Source: Metamycoplasma hominis ATCC 23114
Lineage (GTDB): Bacteria > Bacillota_I > Bacilli_A > Mycoplasmatales > Metamycoplasmataceae
Reading direction: 5' to 3'
Assembly (NCBI RefSeq): GCF_000085865.1
Contig: NC_013511.1
Span: forward strand, 542,516 to 606,515
DNA length: 64,000 nucleotides
A program made the translations under genes and the position numbers. How positions within the stretch are numbered: position 1 is the stretch's first letter; each line of letters begins with the position of its first letter. Below, in pieces: positions 46,254 through 54,574 of the stretch. The notes beneath the pieces were generated by a model that saw nothing but the letters and a program-made list of their open reading frames with translations, was not told the origin of the DNA and did no database searches.

Positions 46254-48224
46254 ATGGAAAAGTTTAAATTAGTTTCAAATTATAAGCCAGCCGGCGACCA
46301 ACCTCAGGCAATAAATGAATTGGTTCATGGTGTTTTAGAAGGAAAAGAGCATCAAGTTTTATTAGGCGTAACTGGTTCAGGAAAAACATTTACTATGGCA
46401 AATGTCATTAATCAGTTAAATAGGCCTACATTGGTTATAAGCCATAACAAAACATTAGCAAGTCAACTTTATAGTGAATTAAGGGAATTATTTCCCGAAA
46501 ATAGAGTTGAATATTTTGTTTCGTATTTTGATTTTTATAAGCCAGAAGCATACATTCCTAAGTCTGATTTATATATTGAAAAAACAAGTAGAAACAATAA
46601 AGATTTAGAAGCAATGAGGATGTCTGCTCTTAATGCGCTAAGTATTCGAAGAGATACTATTGTTGTTGCATCTGTTGCTGCAATATATGCTGAATTTAAT
46701 CCTAAAGAATATATTCAAAGTTTTATGCCTATTGAAAGCCATATGAAAATTAAGTTACGCGATCTTTTAACCAAGTTGGTTAATTTAGGTTACGAAAAAC
46801 ACAATGGCGATTTATCTTCTGGACAATTTTTTAATAAAGGGGAAGTTATTGAAATTTGCCCGGGATATACTTCGGAAAACAATATTCGTATTGAGATGTT
46901 TGATGATTATATTGAAAGAATTTCATTAATTAATCCTTTAACAAAGTCAATAGTTGAAGTGTGTAAGTCATTGACTATTTTTCCCGCAACTACCTATAAC
47001 GTAGAAAAAGGTTATATTGAAAATATTTGTAATAGCATTGAAAGTGAATTAAAAGAAAGGGTTGCCTATTTTAAATCACAAAATCAACTTTTGGAAGCCC
47101 AAAGGATTCACGATAAAACTTTAAATGATATTGATTCATTAAAGGAATTTGGTTATGTTAAGGGTATTGAAAATTACGCTCGATATGTTGATAAACGCGA
47201 ACCCGGACAAAAACCATACACAATATTCGATTATTTACCAAAGGATGCAGTAATTTTTGTTGATGAAAGTCACCTTATGATTCCTCAAATAATAGGAATG
47301 TACGAAGGAGATCGTTCTAGAAAAGAAACATTGATTAAATATGGTTTTAGATTACCTTCAGCCTTGGATAATAGACCCTTAAAATTTAATGAATATGAAG
47401 AATATAAATTTCCAAGAATTTATATGTCAGCAACCCCAGGTGACTATGAAATAAATAAAGCCAATGGTGAACTAGTTACACAATATATTAGACCAACAGG
47501 TCTTTTAGATCCCATTATTGAAATACATTCAAAAGAAAATCAAATTCAGGACATTCATGATTTATTAAAATTACAAATAGAAAAAAAAGAAAGAACTTTA
47601 ATTTTGACTACAACTAAAAAGAATGCTGAAGAGCTTTCTTTGTATCTTTCTGAATTTAAAATCAAAAGCGCATATATTCATGATGGGTTTAAAACCTTTG
47701 AGAGAAATGAAATCTTAAAAGGTTTAAGAATGGGAAAATATGATGTTGTAATTGGAATTAATTTATTGCGTGAAGGTATTGATTTGCCAGAAGTCAGTTT
47801 AATTTGCGTATTGAATGCAGATTCTATGGGGCTAATGCGTGATGCTAGAAGTTTGATTCAAATAGTTGGCAGGGCATCTAGAAACGACCATGGAAAAGTA
47901 ATATTTTATGCCGATAATATTACAACCAGTATGCAAAAAGCAATTGTTGACAATGAACATAAAAGAACATTACAAATTAAATATAATAAAGAACACAACA
48001 TTACTCCTAAAAGTATTATTAAACCAATACCAGCGCCTATTCAAGGCAGTATTTTATTAGAAGATAATAAAGCAATAAAAGAAGCCAATAGAACTATTCA
48101 TAATAAAAAATATATTGATAATATGATTAAACATATGAAAGAATTAGCGAGAGCAAAAAAATACGAAGAAGCTATTGAAATAAGAGATTATTTGATTGAA
48201 TTAGGTGTCGAATTTGATGATTAA
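46254..48224 (+). CDS. uvrB: Excinuclease ABC subunit B
   Basis: A 656-residue nucleotide-excision-repair helicase-like protein. Walker A GVTGSGKTFT starts near residue 38. The beta-hairpin region reads YFVSYFDFYKPEAYIP, motif II VDESH, the later helicase motifs GINLLREGIDLPEV and IQIVGRASRN. The C-terminal UVR domain (LARAKKYEEAIEIRDYLIEL) interacts with UvrC. Length is normal. No TGA Trp is needed. The last ~21 codons and the terminator are repeated at 56303-56450, marking the left edge of an inserted island. Confidence 0.98.
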   Translation: MEKFKLVSNYKPAGDQPQAINELVHGVLEGKEHQVLLGVTGSGKTFTMANVINQLNRPTLVISHNKTLASQLYSELRELFPENRVEYFVSYFDFYKPEAYIPKSDLYIEKTSRNNKDLEAMRMSALNALSIRRDTIVVASVAAIYAEFNPKEYIQSFMPIESHMKIKLRDLLTKLVNLGYEKHNGDLSSGQFFNKGEVIEICPGYTSENNIRIEMFDDYIERISLINPLTKSIVEVCKSLTIFPATTYNVEKGYIENICNSIESELKERVAYFKSQNQLLEAQRIHDKTLNDIDSLKEFGYVKGIENYARYVDKREPGQKPYTIFDYLPKDAVIFVDESHLMIPQIIGMYEGDRSRKETLIKYGFRLPSALDNRPLKFNEYEEYKFPRIYMSATPGDYEINKANGELVTQYIRPTGLLDPIIEIHSKENQIQDIHDLLKLQIEKKERTLILTTTKKNAEELSLYLSEFKIKSAYIHDGFKTFERNEILKGLRMGKYDVVIGINLLREGIDLPEVSLICVLNADSMGLMRDARSLIQIVGRASRNDHGKVIFYADNITTSMQKAIVDNEHKRTLQIKYNKEHNITPKSIIKPIPAPIQGSILLEDNKAIKEANRTIHNKKYIDNMIKHMKELARAKKYEEAIEIRDYLIELGVEFDD

Positions 48225-48303
48225 CAAAAGGACTTTGTCGTCCTTTTTTAACCATTTTTTCGTTGCTTAAAAACATAAAAAAATAAAAAAAGAGTTATTT
48301 TTT
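48159..48303 (+). repeat. Left direct repeat: uvrB 3' end and terminator
   Basis: About 145 bases covering the last uvrB codons, the stop codon, the terminator and the A/T-rich tail to GAGTTATTTTTT. The same block occurs at 56303-56450 with a few substitutions, including synonymous ones (aga/agg, gtc/gta, gat/gac). Confidence 0.9.
48226..48250 (+). terminator. Terminator of uvrB
   Basis: AAAAGGAC-TTTGTC-GTCCTTTT followed by T; an identical hairpin is in the right repeat. Confidence 0.88.
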
Positions 48304-48307
48304 CTTC

Positions 48308-48937
48308 AATATTGAAAACTGTTTCTAATAAAAGAAAGATTTGGAATAATGGATATATTGCTAATAAAGTATTGCCAAATTTCAAATATACTGGTGACAC
48401 TCTTAAAGTTTTTGAATCTAGATATAAAGCAGTTAGAAAATCTTTTGCCGAATTGGAAGAGGAACTAAAGAATAATCAATAAAAGTCAGAGGTTTTCTTA
48501 GAAAACATTTTAAATTATCTACCAGAATCTGAGTTTGATTTAGTTATGTTTTCTCCGCCGTATCCATTTGCTGCTTATTTTGTTAAATACAATAGGTTGA
48601 CTTATTATTAGTTTGGCTGGGTGTTGATACTAAGGCTGTAGAAGAGCAGAATCGCGTACTAAAAGAAGCAGAGAAATGCTAGTGAGCAATTTTTGAAGAA
48701 ATGGAGATTATATAAGCATATTTTCTCGCTGATTAAGAAAAAGGATATTTTTGTATGGCTGTTGTGGATACATACAGACAAAAGGAAAAAGTCTCTTTTG
48801 TTGAATGGCTATATGATATATTTCAAAGCAATGGTTCGGTTTTGTTTTCTGATGAAATCAGAGACATTCAAACTCAAACAATGACCCAAAAAAGAATTCA
48901 AAAAGAGCATAAATTGGTTTTTAAGAAGGCGGTTTAA
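48308..48937 (+). pseudogene. Remnant of an SPPY-type DNA methyltransferase
   Basis: One frame reads WNNGYIANKVLPNFKYTG and ends in ELKNNQ-stop (48480). The same frame continues to FDLVMFSPPYPFAAYF with methyltransferase motif IV (SPPY at 48552-48563) and KYNRLTYY-stop. A frameshift then gives VDTKAVEEQNRVLKEAEK. The C-terminal part, open from 48755 to 48937, reads VDTYRQKEKVSFVEWLYDIF and RDIQTQTMTQKRIQKEH, typical of the end of N4-cytosine/adenine methyltransferases. At least two stops and two frameshifts show decay. Trp codons are TGG, so it came with the island. Confidence 0.7.
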
Positions 48938-49031
48938 ATGGATAAAAAATTCATTTTTCAAAATATGATAATTTAAATGCTTTAGACATTGAAGATAAAA
49001 CTTGTGGCTGTAGATGATATAATTTCAATAT

Positions 49032-49160
49032 ATGCAAGTATTATGAGATAAGTCTTGTGCATTTGGTAACAATGAAAAAATATGTTTAACTCTACCAAGA
49101 GGATGGGAAAAACTTTTTAAAGTTGAAGAGTGAGAGCAAAGAAAACAAGTAATTTTGTAA
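49032..49160 (+). pseudogene. Short Cys-containing remnant after the methyltransferase
   Basis: A 42-codon frame (MQVLWDKSCAFGNNEKICL...) continues, after a frameshift, an upstream segment DIEDKTCGCRWYNFNICKYY. Together they look like the tail of one Cys-rich protein, perhaps the lost partner of the decayed methyltransferase. I cannot name the family. Confidence 0.35.
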
Positions 49161-49177
49161 AATATTGAGGTAATTTT

Positions 49178-50605
49178 ATGGATGAAAGAGTGATTGATAA
49201 ATACAAGATACATTTTATTAATGATAAAAGATACTATGAGTTTGATATGACTAATTTATTACCATCTCTTGATGAAACTATCCCTTATTATTTTAAGTAT
49301 GATGATATTGAGATATATTCTAATTCTTGGAATAGAATGACGCTTAGTATATTATCTGCTTTGGATAATAAAAATCATAAATCGAATGATGAATTATTGA
49401 TGATACATTATTTTTGGACCAAGACAGATATATTCTCTTCTGAGAAAAGAACTAATTATACACCATTTAGAGATTTGTACTTGAATACAAATCATACATC
49501 TGCACATGCAATGATGAATATTCAAGGATTACTTAAAGCCTATAATATTCCATTAGAAAAATGTTACTTTTTAATAAGACGACATATTTCTGCTGAGCCA
49601 GAAGAAGTAAAAAAAAGCATAAGAGCTGATACTATTTTTGCATTTTCACGTTCTTTACAATTAAAAGGATATTCGAGTGATAGGATAGGAATAATAGTTT
49701 CTAATTTTCGAACAATTAATGAGATATTATCTAAGGTAAGTCCAGGTTATAATGATTTTTTCTTATTTGATGATTACTATTATTTTACGAATTATAAAGC
49801 TAAACTAGTTGAGTGGTTAGAAAAAAGACATTATTCCGAACAAGATAAAACTTATAGGGCAGTTAAAAGATGTTTAGATTTATTAGATGATTTTTATAAA
49901 AACAAAAATTTTTATAATGATCTTTCGAATACAATTATTACCAATGAGACAATCAAGTTTTTGGGTGATGAAATTGAAAACTTATTTTTATCATTAAACA
50001 CCGATGTAATTGTATCTAATAAGTTATATGCAAGAATGAGAATGGTGCATTATGAACTACTTAAAAGCATTAACCAATTGAATAATCCCAAAAGCATTTA
50101 TAAGTTAGCAAGTATCTATTTTGGGAAAAAATATTATTTTAAAGAACCTTTTATTAGCAGAGATAAAAGTGCAAACTTATCAAATGATGAAATAATTTAT
50201 TCATACGCTTATACAATGGATGAGATTTCAATCTTAAAACTAAATCAATATGCTGATAAAATGCAGCTAAAAAAACTTGATAATTATCTTTTGCTTTTTG
50301 AAGATGCTTCAGATGAGTATATTCAAATTGATGAATCAAAACTAATAAAAAAAGATAAAATCGACATAGCTCCAGCTGTTTTAGATAAAATTGAAAAAGA
50401 ATTATTATATTATCTTGATAGCTTTGGCAGTATAGATAGCGAAACATATGCTGGCTACAATTCAATGCCTTCATTAAATGTAAGTTGGAATAAATACTTA
50501 TTATTAGGATTGTGTAGAACATATTTTAATGAATTAATTTCTATAAAATATAATCGAAAACAATATAAAAAAATTACCTTTAAATTAGAATTAAAACAAA
50601 AATAA
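49178..50605 (+). CDS. Unrecognised 475-residue island protein
   Basis: An intact frame of 475 residues with no signal peptide or membrane helix, rich in Tyr, Leu, Lys and Asp and mostly helical in pattern. A central segment (about 105-190, HAMMNIQGLLKAYNIPLEK and RRHISAEPEEVKKSIRAD) looks like helix-turn-helix DNA-binding material, and the C-terminus is strongly basic. I do not recognise a domain or catalytic motif. All four Trp codons are TGG. It precedes the ATPase-methyltransferase operon and has its own terminator, so it may be a regulator or a separate effector. The upstream GAGGTAATTTT may be its ribosome-binding site. Confidence 0.75.
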   Translation: MDERVIDKYKIHFINDKRYYEFDMTNLLPSLDETIPYYFKYDDIEIYSNSWNRMTLSILSALDNKNHKSNDELLMIHYFWTKTDIFSSEKRTNYTPFRDLYLNTNHTSAHAMMNIQGLLKAYNIPLEKCYFLIRRHISAEPEEVKKSIRADTIFAFSRSLQLKGYSSDRIGIIVSNFRTINEILSKVSPGYNDFFLFDDYYYFTNYKAKLVEWLEKRHYSEQDKTYRAVKRCLDLLDDFYKNKNFYNDLSNTIITNETIKFLGDEIENLFLSLNTDVIVSNKLYARMRMVHYELLKSINQLNNPKSIYKLASIYFGKKYYFKEPFISRDKSANLSNDEIIYSYAYTMDEISILKLNQYADKMQLKKLDNYLLLFEDASDEYIQIDESKLIKKDKIDIAPAVLDKIEKELLYYLDSFGSIDSETYAGYNSMPSLNVSWNKYLLLGLCRTYFNELISIKYNRKQYKKITFKLELKQK

Positions 50606-50617
50606 AACGTCAAATTT

Positions 50618-50669
50618 ACACAATAGTTGAAAAATATTACGAAAATATTGCAAAATTATTGTGTTTTTT
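50618..50669 (+). terminator. Hairpin between the 475-residue gene and the operon
   Basis: ACACAATA pairs with TATTGTGT across an AT-rich loop that contains an inner AATATT pair, followed by TTTTT. Confidence 0.6.
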
Positions 50670-50681
50670 CTTTTTATTGAC

Positions 50682-50687
50682 TATAAT
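50682..50687 (+). promoter_or_regulatory. -10 box of the island operon
   Basis: TATAAT lies 29 bases before the start codon of the 75-residue gene, after the upstream terminator. It suggests the five following genes share one promoter. Confidence 0.5.
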
Positions 50688-50716
50688 ATAAGAGAAATCA
50701 ATGAGAGGTATAGGAT

Positions 50717-50944
50717 ATGAAAAATAAAAATGATAATTTTAAACGTATATCTGAAAACAGAGTATCAAAGATTTTGGCTTTACTCTCTCAGTTAACGAAT
50801 CTTAGTAATTCATCTTTTTATGAATATACTGATGAGGATATAGAGAAAATGTTTAATGCCATTTATGAAGAAGCAAAAAAATCAAAGGAAATATTGCTAA
50901 AGTCAAATGATAAAAAAAGAAAGAACAAAAGGTTTGAGTTATAG
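50717..50944 (+). CDS. Small accessory protein of the island operon
   Basis: A 75-residue charged helical protein, KRISENRVSKILALLSQL followed by LSNSSFYEYTDEDIEKMF and a Lys-rich end. It has no TGA or Trp and no membrane segment. It starts after GAGAGGTATAGG and ends 12 bases before the ATPase gene, which has the strong ribosome-binding site AGGAGG. Similar small proteins often open modification operons and may be adaptors or regulators; the function is unknown. Confidence 0.7.
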   Translation: MKNKNDNFKRISENRVSKILALLSQLTNLSNSSFYEYTDEDIEKMFNAIYEEAKKSKEILLKSNDKKRKNKRFEL

Positions 50945-50956
50945 GAGGTAACAAAT

Positions 50957-52912
50957 ATGTCAGACAATAAGTGGAGATTCCCTGCAAGTAATCATGGTGA
51001 AAAAAAAGGTATTAGTAGTGGCGATACAGAAACATTTAAAAAGGCGCCTTTCCAAGCGTTCGCGAGAGAAATCTTGCAAAACTCTATTGATGCTAGGTCG
51101 AGTGATGAAGAACCAACTAGAGTTGAATTTTATCTTTTCAAAATAAAAACAGATGATATTCCGGGCAAACAAGAATTATATGATGCTATAAGACGTTGTA
51201 AAGAATTTTGATCTTATAAAAAGAATTATGTTGATGAGTATGATTCTATGATGAAGTTACTTGAATCAGAAAACATATGGTGTCTTCGAGTAAGCGATTT
51301 CAATACTACTGGCTTAATAGGTGTAGAAACCACTAAGCAAGAGAATAATAAGTTTTTAGCATTAGCAAAAGGAACTGGTGTTTCAGAAAAAAGTGGTGTA
51401 ATGGCTGGCGGTTCAAAAGGTGTAGGTAAAAATGCAGCGTTTTTAATGTCTTCTTTGAGAACAGTTGTTTATTCTACTAGAAGTAATCAAGATATTGATG
51501 GTAATCCTGGAGTCTTTAAAGGCTCTATAGGTGTTGCTGAGCTTGTGTCTGGATATATTGATGATATTGCTATTGAGAATAGAGATTATACGCAAGGTAC
51601 AGGATATTTTAGCTGCGATGATTTAAACGGCGCGATAGATAAAGTATATAATTTGGATTGTGATTTTACTTCAAGAAATAGTGAATATGGAACTGATATT
51701 TATATTATAGGGTTTAATAACGAAGATAATTGGCAAAAAGAAGTTGTTAATAGTTTGTTGGATTCATTTATGGCAACCATAGTCAGAGGTAAATTAGAAG
51801 TTAACATTGATGGAAAAGAAATAAATAGGGATACTATAAAGGAAATCGTATATGACAATTCTATTATCAAAAAAAGTAATCGTAGTAATGTGATTTCCCA
51901 ATATCGATTATTAACTAATGAAGATGACAAAGTATTGCCATATGATATCGATACTGAATATGGAAATTGTGAATTATATATTTTACCATATGATAAATCT
52001 GAGGAAGATTTGGCTACTAATATGTGTGCGATGATTAGGTCCCCATTAATGAAGATTAAAGATGAAAAATTGGGACCCTGTTTTAGAGTTTCAGCTATGT
52101 GTATTATCAACGAAGGTACATTGGGTATTAAACTTAGAGATATAGAAAATGCACAACATACAAATTGGGAAGTAAACAGAATAAAAGATGTTTATGAAAG
52201 AAAAGAAATACAAAGTGTTATTGATAGTATAAAACAACAAATAAATGATAGTGTTATAGGTTGCTTAAAATTAGGTGATAATGAACCCTTAGATCCTAAT
52301 GGTGCAGGAGATTATTTACCTGATGTTGATAATGGTGGTGATTCAAGTTCTGGTGCTAATGGAAAGCAAAAACCAATTGAAAATGTATCTATCTCAAAAC
52401 CAAAAACCAATAAGGTAGTAGAAAAAAATACTAACCAAGAAAATGACAACGGTGATGGTTTAGAACCTGATATTGGAGAAGTTAATGATAATATTGATGG
52501 TGATGTTCAACATCCTATTGGTACAAATGATAAATCAAATGAAGGAAGACACCCAGGAAGTGAATCTAGTGGTGAGCAAGAAGGCGAAAATATTGTATTT
52601 AAACGTGCTAAATTATCTGGTGTTAAATATAAAGTAATCTCTACTAATAAAAACGAAGGCAGATTAAGAATTATTTTTACGGCTCCAATTGATTTTGAAA
52701 CTTGTTATTTGAATATTGCTTTATTAGATGATGCTAATAATTCTGTTGCAGTAGATATTGAAGAATTGAATTGTAATGGAGTTAATGTTTATAGTGAAGA
52801 TAAAAAAGAATATGGCCCATTCAAAATAAGCCGTAATGATAAGATTATTTTAAATGTAAAGACTAATTTAAACGGCTATTTCGCTAGTGAGGTGAAAGTA
52901 ATATGCAAGTAA
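50957..52912 (+). CDS. GHKL-type ATPase (MutL/Hsp90-like)
   Basis: A 651-residue protein with the Bergerat ATP fold. The N box is EILQNSIDA (Glu38, Asn42, Asp45). The G1 box is VSDFNTTGL (Asp114, Gly119), and the G2 lid GGSKGVGKNAA is at 151-161. A middle domain of about 250 residues follows. A polar, Asp/Asn/Gly-rich linker (about 440-540) leads to a C-terminal beta-rich domain of about 110 residues. Trp85 (51212) is encoded by TGA; the other four Trp are TGG, so the gene reads through only in a UGA-Trp host. Such ATPases act as DNA clamps or gates, for example in MutL/MORC-containing restriction systems. It overlaps the next gene by 10 bases. Confidence 0.85.
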
Positions 52913-53817
52913 AGAATAAAATATTTCCTTATCCTGTTTTAAATAATAATAAACTATATTCAAATTTTGGAGATTATTCATTTGAAATCATGTATGAATC
53001 TTCTGAGGATGAATATGCATATATTTTAAAAGATATTAAATTTTCAACTGAAAGTAAATTTATAAATGATTTGTACGATAAAAAATTGATTAAAGTTTTT
53101 TTAGTTGTAGAATGCTCTGATACTGTTTTTAGAAAAAAAATAGAAGTGGATAAGATATCTTCAACGATACGTCTTTATAAAAATGATTTTACAGAAAAGG
53201 TAGATATCTCGATGTTTGCAGTTGCAACAAAGAATTTTACAGTTTTTTCTAGTGAAGTTGACGAAGAGTATCAAGATATTGAATTTGAAATTGAAAAGTA
53301 CGATATCTTATGTGCAAATGATGGATTTAATGTTAGATTTAAGCATGATGAATCAGAGAATAATTTAGTTAAATCGATTTTTTCAATTATTCCAAGCGAT
53401 AGTATTAACGATGGTACATTTGAAGTTAATTGTGAGTTAGGAAAAAAGATTACTATTTCTATGTCTGACACTGATTTTAAAAATATGAATATAGTTAATA
53501 CTGTTCCAACATATAAAGAAGTAGTATTTAATATGCTATTAGTTCCCGCATTAATTGAAGGTTTGACTTTGTGTTTGAAAACTGTTCAAGAAGGAACAGA
53601 TGATTTAGATGATATTGGAAATAAATATATCTGGTTTAGAAGTATATTAAAGTCATATAAACGTTTACATGGAAATGATATTACAATTGATGAATTTAAA
53701 AGTTTATCGCCTGTTCTTTTAGCCCAACAATTACTAGGGAAACCACTGGGCGCAGCTTTACATAAGCTTGTTGTTGAAACAAATAAAATAGATGAAGGAG
53801 GAAATGATAATGAGTAA
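52903..53817 (+). CDS. Unrecognised 304-residue operon protein
   Basis: A 304-residue soluble protein. The first 200 residues alternate short hydrophobic strands with charged turns, suggesting a beta-rich fold. The last 90 are helical (KYIWFRSILKSYKRLHG, SPVLLAQQLLGKPLGAALHK). No nuclease or ATPase motif is visible. The single Trp is TGG. It overlaps both neighbours (10 bases with the ATPase, 8 with the DUF6339-like gene), so stoichiometric coupling with them is likely. Function unknown. Confidence 0.75.
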   Translation: MQVKNKIFPYPVLNNNKLYSNFGDYSFEIMYESSEDEYAYILKDIKFSTESKFINDLYDKKLIKVFLVVECSDTVFRKKIEVDKISSTIRLYKNDFTEKVDISMFAVATKNFTVFSSEVDEEYQDIEFEIEKYDILCANDGFNVRFKHDESENNLVKSIFSIIPSDSINDGTFEVNCELGKKITISMSDTDFKNMNIVNTVPTYKEVVFNMLLVPALIEGLTLCLKTVQEGTDDLDDIGNKYIWFRSILKSYKRLHGNDITIDEFKSLSPVLLAQQLLGKPLGAALHKLVVETNKIDEGGNDNE

Positions 53818-54574
53818 AATCAACATTAAAATGCTTTCAGAAGATGCTTTAGTATATTTAAAAGAAAACGCTGAAAGTATTGCAAAGAGAATTGCAGAAA
53901 ATGAAGATAATTCTTGGATTAAAGATACCATTCCTCAATCTACATCACTATTTGTTGAAAAGAAATTACAAATTGAAGATTTTGATTTATTAGACAATCC
54001 TGAATCTGCAGATAAAAATATTGATTTTCAAAATTCTGTTAAAATATACGAATCGTTAAATGAACTTCCTAGATATATTTTATGCGACCAAAGATTCTGG
54101 CTTTGGCTTCACTTGGATAAGTTCTACAAAACAGTTAGAAATATGATGAAGATCAGAGGAAAGTCTACATTTACAGACCATTGGCTTCAATCTGGAGGAA
54201 CTAGAAGAGGATTGATGTTTGGTGTACTATCAAGATGTTATTTCAGAGTTGCTTTAACAGTTGATGAAGGTAAAGCTAATAAATATGAATTAACAAAATG
54301 GGTAATTGAAAATCCAGAGAGATATAGAAACCTTACATGGCGTTCTTTTTCATCAGAAGAACATTTAGTTAGAGGCGTTTTGAAAGGTGAAAAGAAGGCG
54401 ATTGATGAAAATCCAAAAAAGGAAGCAAATAATCTTTATCCAGAAATTGCTAAATATGTATCTATTATTGGAAGCGTTAGGTTGTTAGATTGCATATCTG
54501 AAGAAGATATAGAAAAGATGATTTATGATAAGATGATAGAATATATTAATAGCAGTGACGGAGATGAAAAGTAG
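53810..54574 (+). CDS. DUF6339-like protein
   Basis: A 254-residue soluble protein. I match it from memory to DUF6339: INIKMLSEDALVYLKEN at the start, DNSWI, a central DQRFWLWLHLDKFYKTVR, QSGGTRRGLMFGVLSRCYF and a C-terminal IIGSVRLLDCISEEDIEKM. The family has no assigned activity and occurs near DNA methyltransferases. All six Trp are TGG. The start at 53810 is preferred over 53792 because GGAGG lies 8 bases upstream. The next gene starts directly after its stop codon. Confidence 0.72.
   Translation: MSKINIKMLSEDALVYLKENAESIAKRIAENEDNSWIKDTIPQSTSLFVEKKLQIEDFDLLDNPESADKNIDFQNSVKIYESLNELPRYILCDQRFWLWLHLDKFYKTVRNMMKIRGKSTFTDHWLQSGGTRRGLMFGVLSRCYFRVALTVDEGKANKYELTKWVIENPERYRNLTWRSFSSEEHLVRGVLKGEKKAIDENPKKEANNLYPEIAKYVSIIGSVRLLDCISEEDIEKMIYDKMIEYINSSDGDEK

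Noticed and set aside
48693-48884. 63-codon frame overlapping the methyltransferase remnant
   Set aside because: The overlapping frame from 48755 carries the recognisable methyltransferase C-terminus, so this one is a shadow.
50154-50522. 122-codon minus-strand frame inside the 475-residue gene
   Set aside because: Antisense shadow with low-complexity composition; the plus frame is intact and has foreign-type codon use.
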